Shown here: piece by piece, positions 37,154-44,887 of the stretch
Numbering within the stretch: the stretch's first letter is position 1
Layout: each line of letters opens with the position of its first letter
Assembly: GCF_000739375.1 (NCBI RefSeq)
Contig: NZ_CP006704.1
Coordinates: 5,270,001 to 5,334,000, forward strand
Direction of reading: 5' to 3'
Origin: Comamonas testosteroni TK102
GTDB lineage: Bacteria; Pseudomonadota; Gammaproteobacteria; Burkholderiales; Burkholderiaceae_C
DNA length: 64,000 nt
The notes under the pieces: model-generated
The model's input: the letters and a program-made list of their open reading frames with translations, nothing else
Databases searched by the model: none
What the model was told of the DNA's origin: nothing
Made by a program: the position numbers and the translations under genes

Positions 37154-37188
37154 ATTCAGCATACTGAATCACATTCAGTTTACTGAAT
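37154..37188. promoter_or_regulatory. Twin palindromic operators before the MFS-oxygenase-reductase operon
   Basis: ATTCAG-CATA-CTGAAT (37154-37169) and ATTCAG-TTTA-CTGAAT (37173-37188): two perfect 6-bp inverted repeats with 4-nt centres, 19 bp centre to centre. The size suits MarR dimers on two consecutive faces. The nearby MarR gene ends 100 bp upstream. Confidence 0.75.
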
Positions 37189-37288
37189 GAACTCTTGATC
37201 CAGCACAAGTGAATTCCCTAGTCGTGCCGGTTCACCGCCGGCGCTGGCCGGCTTGATCGTGGTGAAGCCGCCGAGCCAGAACGGGCTG

Positions 37289-37768
37289 CTAGCCGTTGAT
37301 CACGGCTTGCTCGCCGGCTTCAGTGCTGTCGTGCAACTGCACGAACTTGCGCAGCAGACGCTTGAACTCCGCCTGCTCCTCGGGCTCCAGCGCGGAAAGC
37401 ATGCGCTGCTGCAGCTCGTAGACATTGGGCACAAACGCGGCCAGCATGGCTTCGCCCTCGGTGGTCAGACTCAAACGGCGCTGACGCCTTGGCAGCAGCT
37501 CGCGATGAATCCAGCCCTTGCTTTCCAGACGCGCAGCGATATCGGCCGTGGTCGAGTTGTCCAGCGCGACAAGACGCGCCAGCGTCACCTGGTCGATGCC
37601 CGGAGACTCTTGCAGCATGCGCAGGATGGCGTATTGAACCGGCGTCACATCGGGGCCCAGCACTTCTCGAAACAGCAGCGCAGCAATCTGCTGGGCGCGT
37701 CGAATCAGATGACCTGGCTGGTCGTAGAGATCCAGGGAAAGCGGGTTGGGTGTGGTGGGCGATTCCAT
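37289..37768 (-). CDS. MarR-family transcriptional regulator
   Basis: 159 aa from ATG 37768; a TTG five codons earlier is possible. The winged-helix core is LGPDVTPVQYAILRMLQESPGIDQVTLARLVALDNSTTADIAARLESKGWIHRE (about residues 38-92), followed by the RRQRRLSLTTEGEAML wing. MarR proteins are usually repressors released by a phenolic ligand. It probably acts on the twin palindromes 100 bp downstream. It sits between vanA and the transporter gene on the same strand. Confidence 0.88.
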   Translation of the reverse strand: MESPTTPNPLSLDLYDQPGHLIRRAQQIAALLFREVLGPDVTPVQYAILRMLQESPGIDQVTLARLVALDNSTTADIAARLESKGWIHRELLPRRQRRLSLTTEGEAMLAAFVPNVYELQQRMLSALEPEEQAEFKRLLRKFVQLHDSTEAGEQAVING

Positions 37769-37876
37769 GCAGCAGCGTAGCAAGGGCAGCGCTGACTATG
37801 GACAGCGCTGACTCCGATTCGGGGAGCTGCAAGATTACTCCATCTAAAGACATGATCTGCCCCTGTCTGCCGCCGC

Positions 37877-38953
37877 TCAAGCCAGCGCCGCAACGCCCGA
37901 CTCGTTTTTTTCCTCGTCGATCAGGCGCTCGATGATCTTGCGCGACTGCACGCCGCCGGCATCGATATTGAGCTTGAGCAGCTGACGCTGCGGATAGTCC
38001 TCGAGATTGCGCTGCTGCAGCTCCAGCATCTCCAGGTCTTCGCTGAAGATCTTGTGCTGGCCCTGCTTGATGGCTGCCGTCACCGATGCATCGCCGGGGT
38101 TGAACTTGCGCGCCATGCCCCAGAAGTACCACATGCTGCCATCGGTCTCGGGCGTGATGAAGTCCACCACCATGCTGTAGACCTTGTGCTCGTCCGCGGC
38201 GTCATAACCGCCCTTGCCGGCATGTGCCACACCCACCTCGATCAGCACATGGCTGGGAGGGGTGAAGCGGCAGACCTGCCAGCGGTCCACAGGCACGTCA
38301 TCGGCCAGACCATTGCTGCGCAGAGCCATCTTCCAGAACGGAGGCGCCTCGATGTTCTCCATGAAGCGGCTGGTGACCACTTCGCTGTCGCCTATGACTT
38401 CAGTCTTGCAGGGCGTCTCGTCGATCTCGGCCTGACCGATGCTGCTGGCATGCACATAGGTCTCATGGGTCAGGTCCATGAGGTTGTCGATCATCAGGCG
38501 ATAGTCGGCCTTGATGTGGAACAGGCCGCCGTCATAGGCCCACTCGGGGCTGTCATGCCATTGGAGATCCGGGATCAGCGCTGCATCGGCCGCATCCTTG
38601 TCGCCCGGCCATACCCAGACAAAGCCGTAACGCTCTTCCACCGGATAGCTCTTGATGGCAGGAAAGCCGCGCACGCGCTGGCCGGGCATGGCAACCGTCC
38701 TGCCGTCACAGCCCATCTCCAGCCCGTGATAGCCACAGACCAGCTTGCCTTCGCAGACGCGGCCCAGTGACAGCGGTGCACCACGATGCGGACAGAAGTC
38801 TTCGACGGCGGCCATCTTGCCTTCCAGGGCGCGGTAGAAAACCATGCGCTCGCCACAGATCTGGCGCCCCAGCGGCTTGTCCGTGACCTCGGCTGCGGTG
38901 GCCGCCACATACCATGTGTTGCGGGGATAAATGGCTTGTTCCTGATGGTTCAT
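37877..38953 (-). CDS. vanA: Vanillate O-demethylase, oxygenase subunit
   Basis: Rieske oxygenase that removes the methyl group of vanillate to give protocatechuate and formaldehyde. 358 aa. Rieske ligands Cys54-x-His56 (DFCPHRGAP) and Cys73-x2-His76 (LVCGYHGLEMGC). The iron site is IDNLMDLTHETYVHASS with His163 and His168. Long stretches such as PSHVLIEVGVAHAGKGGYDA and the end RQLLKLNIDAGGVQSR are what I recall of VanA. The start follows GGAGACATCC. A GntR gene lies 73 bp upstream and vanA is probably in its operon. Confidence 0.92.
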   Translation of the reverse strand: MNHQEQAIYPRNTWYVAATAAEVTDKPLGRQICGERMVFYRALEGKMAAVEDFCPHRGAPLSLGRVCEGKLVCGYHGLEMGCDGRTVAMPGQRVRGFPAIKSYPVEERYGFVWVWPGDKDAADAALIPDLQWHDSPEWAYDGGLFHIKADYRLMIDNLMDLTHETYVHASSIGQAEIDETPCKTEVIGDSEVVTSRFMENIEAPPFWKMALRSNGLADDVPVDRWQVCRFTPPSHVLIEVGVAHAGKGGYDAADEHKVYSMVVDFITPETDGSMWYFWGMARKFNPGDASVTAAIKQGQHKIFSEDLEMLELQQRNLEDYPQRQLLKLNIDAGGVQSRKIIERLIDEEKNESGVAALA

Positions 38954-39026
38954 CGTGGATGTCTCCTTGTATTTATCGGTCGGGGGTTCTGATCCGGGCG
39001 CAGCCTGCGGCGCGGCAGCCCGGCCC

Positions 39027-39791
39027 TCAGCGGCTGGCGCGAATCAGTTGCGCACCGGGTACGCGTGTGGTCTCGGGCGAGCGCATGGCTTCGCGCAGAT
39101 TGCGCCGCGCAATGCGCGAGTGCTCTTTCATCAGCGCCTCGGCACGCGCGCCTTCGCGGTGCTCGATAGCGTCAATCACTTCACGGTGCTGCTCCTGGGC
39201 CAGGATCAGGCTGCGAAGCGCGCGCGGAGACTCGGAGTCGGCCACCACAAAGCCCGAGGGGGAGGCAAAGGGCAGACGCTTGACCCGCTCCAGCTCGCGC
39301 TGCATGAAGCTGCTGCCCGACATCTCCAGCAGGATGTCGTGAAATTCGGAGTTCAAGGCCACATAGGCGGAAAACGCTTCGTCGCCCCAGTTCTGGGCAT
39401 CCAGCACACGGTCGATGGCATCGAGACAGCGCGTGGCCCGCACCAGCAGGGCTTCATCCACCCCGCGCTCGGCTGCCATGCGCGCCGCCAGACCTTCCAG
39501 CGTGCCGCGCAGCTCGATGGCGTCCGACACATCGGCTTCGGACAGCACGCGCACCTTGTAGCCGCGCCCGCCAGCCGTGGCTTCCAGCATGCCCTCCTGC
39601 TCCAGCCGCATCAGCGCTGCACGTATGGGAGTACGGGAGATACCCAGACGCTCGGCCAGCACCAGCTCGGAGATGCGCTCGCCGGCTGCCATCTCGCCGG
39701 CAAGAATCATTTCGCGCAGCTGCAGCTGCGCCTTCACGACCTGGGAATGGTTTTCTTCCGCTGCAGCAGCGGTGGCAATGGAGGGTGGCAT
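39027..39791 (-). CDS. vanR: GntR-family (FCD type) regulator, probable VanR
   Basis: 254 aa. N-terminal winged HTH: QLQLREMILAGEMAAGERISELVLAERLGISRTPIRAALMRLEQEGML (residues 20-67). The C-terminal helical FCD ligand domain has ELRGTLEGLAARMAAE, LNSEFHDILLEMSG and EQHREVIDAIEHREGARAEALMKEH, with the Asp/His residues that bind a metal in this family. Position ahead of vanA fits VanR, which responds to vanillate. Two identical palindromes upstream imply autoregulation. The gene symbol rests on context. Confidence 0.8.
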   Translation of the reverse strand: MPPSIATAAAAEENHSQVVKAQLQLREMILAGEMAAGERISELVLAERLGISRTPIRAALMRLEQEGMLEATAGGRGYKVRVLSEADVSDAIELRGTLEGLAARMAAERGVDEALLVRATRCLDAIDRVLDAQNWGDEAFSAYVALNSEFHDILLEMSGSSFMQRELERVKRLPFASPSGFVVADSESPRALRSLILAQEQHREVIDAIEHREGARAEALMKEHSRIARRNLREAMRSPETTRVPGAQLIRASR

Positions 39792-39828
39792 GTCTCGCGG
39801 GGCAATTAGTTCTTGGTAGACGGAAGAA

Positions 39829-39838
39829 ATGTATACAT
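39829..39838. promoter_or_regulatory. GntR operator candidate, proximal copy
   Basis: Perfect palindrome ATGTATACAT, 38 bp before the GntR-gene start. It shares the GTATAC core seen in many FCD-type GntR operators. Confidence 0.65.
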
Positions 39839-39893
39839 AAAAATCAAAAAATCAGCGATTAAATGGCAAATACAAGGGTAAGCACCTATCAAC

Positions 39894-39903
39894 ATGTATA
39901 CAT
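39894..39903. promoter_or_regulatory. GntR operator candidate, distal copy
   Basis: A second identical ATGTATACAT, 65 bp from the proximal one centre to centre (about six helix turns), which would allow looping. Confidence 0.65.
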
Positions 39904-39912
39904 ATCAGCAAA

Positions 39913-39945
39913 GCAGTCAAAAAGAAAGCCACCCGAAGGTGGCTT
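39913..39945 (-). terminator. Terminator after the ABC exporter gene
   Basis: AAGCCACC-TTCG-GGTGGCTT on the minus strand, then TCTTTTTGAC. It has a stable TTCG tetraloop, 30 bp after the stop. Confidence 0.85.
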
Positions 39946-39974
39946 ATCAAACGTCTGGCGAAAGGTGACCGCAG

Positions 39975-41804
39975 TCAGGCGGGAATCTCCGATGACTCCG
40001 CCTGGTTGAGCTGCATATTCCACATGCTGGAGTAACGTCCTCCGGCGGCCAGCAGCTCCTCGTGCGTGCCGCGCTCGATGATGCGGCCGCTGTCCATGAC
40101 CAGGATTTCATGCGCTTCGACCACGGTGGACAGGCGGTGGGCAATGACCAGAGAGGTCTTGCCCTGCGCCGCGCTGCGCAGCTCGTTCTGGATGGCACGC
40201 TCGTTGGCGCTGTCCAGTGCCGAAGTCGCCTCGTCGAAGATCAGAATCGGCGGATTCTTGAGCAGGGTGCGCGCGATGGCCACACGCTGCTTTTCACCGC
40301 CCGAGAGCTTGAGGCCGCGCTCGCCCACTCGCGTGGCATAGCCCTGGGGCGTGCGCTCGATGAAGTCATGGATGCGTGCGGCCTTGGCCGCTGCAACCAC
40401 CTGCTCCTGCGTGGCGCCCGGTTGCCCATAGGCAATGTTGTAGGCCACCGTGTCGTTGAACAGCACCGTGTCCTGCGGAACGATGCCCACGCAGTGCCGC
40501 ACGCTGCTCTGGGTCACCGTGCGGATGTCCTGCCCGGCAATGCGCACATGACCGCCCTGCACGTCATAGAAGCGAAACAGCAGACGCGCCAGCGTGCTCT
40601 TGCCCGAACCCGAGGGCCCGACCACGGCCACGGTCTTGCCTGCAGGAATGGTGAAGCTCACATCGTGCAGGATGGGGCGCGCGCTATCGTAGGCGAACTG
40701 CACATTCTCGAATCGCACTTCGGGCGGAGGATTGTCGATCTGCAAGGGCTGGGCGCCTGGCGCATCGGACACTTCGCGCTCCTTGTCCATAAGCGTGAAC
40801 ATGCGGTTCAGGTCGGTCAGGCTCTGCTTGATCTCGCGGTAGATGACGCCCAGGAAATTCAGCGGGATGTACAGCTGAATCATGAAGGCGTTGATCATGA
40901 CCAGATCGCCCAGCGTCAGCCTGCCGTCGACCACGCCCTGCGTGGCCCGCCACAGAATGGCCACCAGCGCAGCACCTATGATGAGCTGCTGGCCGCAGTT
41001 GAGCACGGACAGCGTGGTCTGGCTCTTGAGCCGCACGCGGCGCAGGTTTTCGAGGTTCTCGTCATAGCGTGCGGACTCGAACTGCTCGTTGTTGAAGTAC
41101 TTGACGGTCTCGTAATTCAGCAACGAGTCAATGGCCTTGGTATGGGCCGCCGACTCCTGGGCATTGGCCTCTTTTCTGAAGCGGGTGCGCCATTCCGTCA
41201 CGGTAACCGTGAAGCCGATATAGAACACCAGCGCCGCCAGCGTGATAACGGCAAACCAGATGTCGAAACGCACGGCCAGAATGCCCAGCACCAGGGCCAT
41301 CTCAATCAGCGTGGGCAGTATGGAGTAGAGCGAATACGAGATCAGCGACTCGGTGCTGCGCACGCCGCGCTCGATGTCGCGCGTCATGCCACCGGTCTGA
41401 CGCTCCAGATGAAAACGCAGGCTCAGGGCATGCAGATGCTCGAAGGTCGACAGCGCGATCGAGCGCGATGCGCCCTGCGTGGCCTTGGAAAAGACCAGAT
41501 CCCGCAACTCGGTGAACATGGTGGAGGAAAAGCGCAGCAATCCATAGGCCGCCAGCAGACCCACGGGGACCACCAGCACGGCCTGCGCCTGCCCGGGCTT
41601 GATATCCAGCGCATCGACCAGATGCTTGAGCAAGATGGGCACGCCCACGTTGGCCAGCTTGGCGCAGATCATGAACACCAGCGCTGCCAGCGCATGCCAT
41701 TTGTAGCGCCAGATATAGGGAAAGAGGCGACGCAGTGTGGCGCCGTCTGACTGGTTTGCCGCTACTGCGGCTTCTTCAGGGGTTGCAGGTAACTGTGAAC
41801 GCAT
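39975..41804 (-). CDS. Atm1-type ABC exporter (fused permease and ATPase)
   Basis: 609-aa half-transporter acting as a homodimer in the inner membrane. Six helices lie in residues 30-330. The phrase NYETVKYFNNE (about residue 230) is a marker of the Atm1/ABCB7/HMT1 group, which exports glutathione-linked sulfur or metal compounds. The ATPase has Walker [14 protein letters not shown], signature LSGGEKQRVAIAR, Walker B ILIFDEATSALD and H-loop IAHRL. The start overlaps the upstream hypothetical frame by 43 bp. Confidence 0.9.
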   Translation of the reverse strand: MRSQLPATPEEAAVAANQSDGATLRRLFPYIWRYKWHALAALVFMICAKLANVGVPILLKHLVDALDIKPGQAQAVLVVPVGLLAAYGLLRFSSTMFTELRDLVFSKATQGASRSIALSTFEHLHALSLRFHLERQTGGMTRDIERGVRSTESLISYSLYSILPTLIEMALVLGILAVRFDIWFAVITLAALVFYIGFTVTVTEWRTRFRKEANAQESAAHTKAIDSLLNYETVKYFNNEQFESARYDENLENLRRVRLKSQTTLSVLNCGQQLIIGAALVAILWRATQGVVDGRLTLGDLVMINAFMIQLYIPLNFLGVIYREIKQSLTDLNRMFTLMDKEREVSDAPGAQPLQIDNPPPEVRFENVQFAYDSARPILHDVSFTIPAGKTVAVVGPSGSGKSTLARLLFRFYDVQGGHVRIAGQDIRTVTQSSVRHCVGIVPQDTVLFNDTVAYNIAYGQPGATQEQVVAAAKAARIHDFIERTPQGYATRVGERGLKLSGGEKQRVAIARTLLKNPPILIFDEATSALDSANERAIQNELRSAAQGKTSLVIAHRLSTVVEAHEILVMDSGRIIERGTHEELLAAGGRYSSMWNMQLNQAESSEIPA

Positions 41805-42229
41805 TGTGGGGCTGTGTCGCCCTGCTGGCAGTCGGAGCCGCGGTAGAGGGCGTCTATTTCTATGACGGGAATCTGGGTACCTGCTAATTCTGCCTGTCCC
41901 GTCACTTTCGCGCTCACCCAGACCAGGGTGAAGGGCTGCAGCAACTGTCTGTCATACGGGCCAGCACCGCAGGCCTTGAAGAAGCTGGCCTCGCGCGGCC
42001 ATGACAGAAACCCCTGCTCATTGAAACCGGCATGCAGCAGAACCATGCCATCGCGCTGCTCGCTGACGGCCTTAAGAACATGTTGACGATCTCTACGCAG
42101 CCGCGTTGGAGCGCAATCGGGATGAGTTCGAAGCGATGGCTCGCCGCTTGCACCGGGGTGCAAGCAAGAGACAGTGTGCAGAAATCGCCCGATTTCGCGC
42201 CAACCCTGCGGGAAAGCGGCTTTGCGCAC
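41762..42229 (-). CDS. Hypothetical protein overlapping the ABC exporter start
   Basis: A 155-residue frame whose second half (GMVLLHAGFNEQGFLSWPREASFFKACGAG...FTLVWVSAKVTGQAELAGTQIPVIEIDALYRGSDC) looks like real protein with plausible codon use. The first 45 residues look less convincing and the true start is unclear. I do not recognise a family. Three Cys in the C-terminal half and no signal are seen. The end overlaps the ABC gene by 43 bp, which would give translational coupling. It may be a decayed or 5'-truncated gene. Confidence 0.4.
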   Translation of the reverse strand: MRKAAFPQGWREIGRFLHTVSCLHPGASGEPSLRTHPDCAPTRLRRDRQHVLKAVSEQRDGMVLLHAGFNEQGFLSWPREASFFKACGAGPYDRQLLQPFTLVWVSAKVTGQAELAGTQIPVIEIDALYRGSDCQQGDTAPQCVHSYLQPLKKPQ

Positions 42230-42584
42230 GCCCGGTCAGGGGCAGTCTGCAAGGCCTGCCGCGGAGACAGCTTGCTGAACGCCCCCCAGTGCCGCTGCAC
42301 CGGTCAAGGGCTCCGGATGGCAAGATGGCTGCATGGCCTGTACCAGCGGCTTAATCGGCGTTGTGGAGACACGTCGCCGCTTCCCGACATTGGGGCTTTT
42401 ACCGGATGGCTGCTGCAGGCCGTCAGCATGACACTCAGGCATCCACAGATCCACCACAAACACCGTCCCATAGTTACCCCCTACTTACTTGCCCGAACCG
42501 TCGCTAGTGGCTTTCTCCCGTTGACATGGTAGAAACCCGATGTTGAGGGACAATTACACCTTTACATTCGTGTCACAGATTTCC
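42230..42584. other. Region without a supported gene before yciA
   Basis: 355 bp. Open frames exist on both strands but none has family-like sequence. A TTGACA at 42521-42526 is not followed by a good -10 box. The yciA promoter is presumably near 42500-42570. Confidence 0.4.
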
Positions 42585-43052
42585 ATGCCCCCCCGTTCGC
42601 CCGACCTTCCCAGCGTTGCCCTGCCCGCCGACAAGGAACTGGTTCTCAAAGTCGTGCCCATGCCTGCCGATGTCAATGCCAATGGCGACATCTTCGGTGG
42701 CTGGGTCATGGCGCAGGTGGACCTGGCAGGCTCGGTGCTGCCGCAGCGCATCAGCCACACCCGCATGGTGACCGTGGCCGTCAACGAATTCATCTTCAAG
42801 CAACCCGTGCGCGTGGGCGACATTCTGTCCTTTTACGCTGGCGTGCAGCATGTAGGCCGCACCTCGGTCGCTGTGGATGTGGAGGTCTTTGCCGAGCGTT
42901 TTTCCGACCAGGGCAAATATGTGAAGGTGACCGAAGCCCGTCTGACCTATGTGGCCATTGATGCCACCGGCAAGCCCCAGTCTCTGCCGGATACCGAGCA
43001 GACGCGCGCCTGGCGCGAAAAAATCCAGGCTCAGGCGGCCGCCAAGAGCTGA
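42585..43052 (+). CDS. yciA: Acyl-CoA thioesterase YciA
   Basis: Cytosolic hot-dog hydrolase that cleaves acyl-CoA to acid and CoA. 155 aa from ATG 42585, chosen by alignment of PMPADVNANGDIFGGWVMAQVDLAGSVL with the YciA core, which contains the catalytic Asn/Asp segment. VTVAVNEFIFKQPVRVGDILSFYA and the KYVKVTEARLTYVAIDATGKPQSLP end are also family-typical. An earlier ATG at 42540 is in frame but adds an unlikely extension. Confidence 0.9.
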   Translation: MPPRSPDLPSVALPADKELVLKVVPMPADVNANGDIFGGWVMAQVDLAGSVLPQRISHTRMVTVAVNEFIFKQPVRVGDILSFYAGVQHVGRTSVAVDVEVFAERFSDQGKYVKVTEARLTYVAIDATGKPQSLPDTEQTRAWREKIQAQAAAKS

Positions 43053-43063
43053 TCCACGCCATC

Positions 43064-43107
43064 GCCCATGAAAAAAGCGACCTCTGAAGGTCGCTTTTTT
43101 CATGGGC
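43064..43107. terminator. Long bidirectional terminator between yciA and bactofilin genes
   Basis: A perfect 20-bp inverted repeat, GCCCATGAAAAAAGCGACCT and its complement, around a 4-nt loop (CTGA). A6 and T6 tracts are inside the stem, so it works both ways. Confidence 0.92.
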
Positions 43108-43120
43108 TGTGCGCAGAGAT

Positions 43121-43756
43121 TCAGGCGACTGCAGCGCTACCCGAGGTTTCACTGCTGCTGGCTGCAGCCGTCGCCGTGCTGGCGGCACTGCTCTTGCTCC
43201 AGGCCGAAGCGGAGGTGCTGCCGGCACTGCTATTGCTGGAGCTGGTTCCTGCCTCGATCTGGCCTGTCAGCTCCCCGCCCTCTTCGATCACCACCTTGCC
43301 ATAGCGGATCTTGCCGCTGACCTTGCCAGAGCCATAGATCACCAGCTTTTCACGGACGGTGAGCGAGCCGTCGAACTTGCCATGGATTTCTGCGATATCG
43401 ATCTCGGCCGTGCCATGAAACGCCCCCTGCTCGGCGATCTTGATGACGCGGGAATTCATGGTCGCCTCGACCGTTCCTTCCACCACCAGGGTGTCGCAGT
43501 CCGTGATCTCCACGCCCTTGAGCTTGATGTTGGGGCCGACGGTAAGCTTGCTGCCACCGCTTTCCTCTGCCACAGGCGCAGCGGGGGCCGCAGAGGCGCG
43601 CATGGAGCTGGAAGGCGCCGAGCCAAGGCCTGCACTGCTCAAAGAGCTGGCACTCGATGTCGCAGCGCTATTCGCTGTCGAAAGCCCGGTGACGGAATTG
43701 CGTGGAGGAAAGCTATCGTTTTCACGTTTGCCGAAAAACGGGTTTTGCACAGCCAT
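43121..43756 (-). CDS. Bactofilin family cytoskeletal protein
   Basis: 211 aa. The polymerising beta-helix core (about residues 68-165) shows the repeated short strands of bactofilins: LKGVEITDCDTLVVEGTVEATMNSRVIKIAEQGAFHGTAEIDIAEIHGKFDGSL and VSGKIRYGKVVIEEGGELTGQI. Both tails are low-complexity Ser/Ala/Thr stretches and the N-terminal 60 residues are disordered, a common form. Bactofilins scaffold cell-wall or envelope enzymes. It is a lone gene. Confidence 0.88.
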   Translation of the reverse strand: MAVQNPFFGKRENDSFPPRNSVTGLSTANSAATSSASSLSSAGLGSAPSSSMRASAAPAAPVAEESGGSKLTVGPNIKLKGVEITDCDTLVVEGTVEATMNSRVIKIAEQGAFHGTAEIDIAEIHGKFDGSLTVREKLVIYGSGKVSGKIRYGKVVIEEGGELTGQIEAGTSSSNSSAGSTSASAWSKSSAASTATAAASSSETSGSAAVA

Positions 43757-43997
43757 GGCAGGAATCTCCTAGTCAGAAAACGCCATCCTATGCAGCATAA
43801 GCAGCAACATTTGCCCTTATCTCGCAATAACGGTAAGCAAAGCTTTCACAAGTTTCAGTTACTTGCATGCATTGCCTGATCTCACACAATGAAAGATCTG
43901 GCTGCATCCGGGCAAGCGTTCACTTGCCTTGTTTTTACGCATTTCGATCTCTACCCCATATTTCGCAGGCGCCAGACGCTCTCTTTTCTGAACAGCG

Positions 43998-44510
43998 TCA
44001 AGAGACGATATAGGCGGCCGTGCCGGTAGACAGCAACTCGCCGTCCACGGACAGAAACTCCATCTGGGTATTCGCCACCCGTGAGCCCAGGCGCAGCACT
44101 CTGGCGGTGAGCAGAAACTCCTTGCCGATTCCGGGGCGCATATAGTCCACACGCAGATCGATCGTTCCCAGCCGGGAAAACCGATGCAGTCTTTGCGCCG
44201 GCGTATCGTCCATATGCTTGGCCGCAATGGCCGCCATCACAGCCAGTCCGCCCATGGAGTCCAGGCCGGCGCTGATCACGCCGCCATGAATGCGCTGGTA
44301 GGCCGAATGTCCGATCAGATCAGGACGCATGGCGATATGCCCCTGCACCAGCGTCGGCGTGATCTCGCCGATCTTCAGACCGATCGTCTGATTGAAGGCC
44401 ACGCGCGTTTCAAAGATCTCGCGCAAGCCGGAGATGAACTCAGGCTCGAACTGAATGGACTCGGCAGCCTCCTGCGCTGAGTTGCGGGATGGTACGGACC
44501 TGGATGTCAT
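43998..44510 (-). CDS. PaaI-like hot-dog thioesterase
   Basis: 170 aa from ATG 44510; the frame extends upstream into a terminator and the tandem repeat, which is not coding for this protein. The hot-dog core is AFNQTIGLKIGEITPTLVQGHIAMRPDLIGHSAYQRIHGGVISAGLDSMGGLAVMAA (about residues 37-93), then TIDLRVDYMRPGIGKEFLLTARVLRLGSRVANTQMEF. It is probably a cytosolic acyl-CoA hydrolase. It is the gene after the beta-oxidation run, but a terminator separates them. Confidence 0.82.
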   Translation of the reverse strand: MTSRSVPSRNSAQEAAESIQFEPEFISGLREIFETRVAFNQTIGLKIGEITPTLVQGHIAMRPDLIGHSAYQRIHGGVISAGLDSMGGLAVMAAIAAKHMDDTPAQRLHRFSRLGTIDLRVDYMRPGIGKEFLLTARVLRLGSRVANTQMEFLSVDGELLSTGTAAYIVS

Positions 44511-44530
44511 AGGCAACCCTGAAAAATTGG

Positions 44531-44566
44531 TCAAAGAAAAATCGCCCGACAAGGGGCGATTTTCAG
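44531..44566 (-). terminator. Terminator closing the beta-oxidation run
   Basis: AAAATCGCCC/GGGCGATTTT stem with a 6-nt loop, followed on the minus strand by TCTTTGACC after T5. It stands after the tandem repeat and before the PaaI-like gene. Confidence 0.82.
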
Positions 44567-44622
44567 AACGGCACAGGTGCAGGACGGCAAAGCTGGCCTG
44601 GATTCGGCAACTGCCGGAATCC

Positions 44623-44887
44623 GGGTGGCGTTTTTGGCGAAACCGCCACCCATCGCTGCGCTCATCTTGCTGCCGCAATGTCTGACTTCAGCATTGGCTG
44701 AAGTCAGGGTGGCGTTTTTGGCGAAACCGCCACCCATCGCTGCGCTCATCTTGCTGCCGCAATGTCTGACTTCAGCATTGGCTGAAGTCAGGGTGGCGTT
44801 TTTGGCGAAACCGCCACCCATCGCTGCGCTCGTCTTGCTGCCGCAATGTCTGACTTCAGCATTGGCTGAAGTCAGGGTGGCGTTTTT
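44623..44887. repeat. 84-bp tandem repeat array (three full units plus 13 bp)
   Basis: Units start at 44623, 44707 and 44791, with a partial fourth at 44875. The copies are identical except for one base (CTCATC to CTCGTC in the third). Each unit holds two hairpins: GGGTGGCG...CGCCACCC, and TGACTTCAGC-ATTG-GCTGAAGTCA. On the minus strand each unit encodes KRHPDFSQC and a stop, the end of the enoyl-CoA hydratase. Just left of the first unit (44600-44622) a different hairpin, GGATTCGGCA/TGCCGGAATCC, occupies the place of the TGACTTCAGC hairpin. Confidence 0.95.

Noticed and set aside
42521..42549. Sigma-70 promoter with TTGACA at 42521
   Set aside because: No acceptable -10 hexamer stands 16-18 bp downstream.
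44531..44821. Coding frame with 28-residue repeats (MGGGFAKNATLTSANAEVRHCGSKMSAA)
   Set aside because: It is a by-product of the 84-bp tandem repeat being a multiple of three; it runs through a terminator and has no independent support.
44623..44887. Possible CRISPR array
   Set aside because: The repeat is one contiguous 84-bp tandem unit with no unique spacers, and no cas genes are near.
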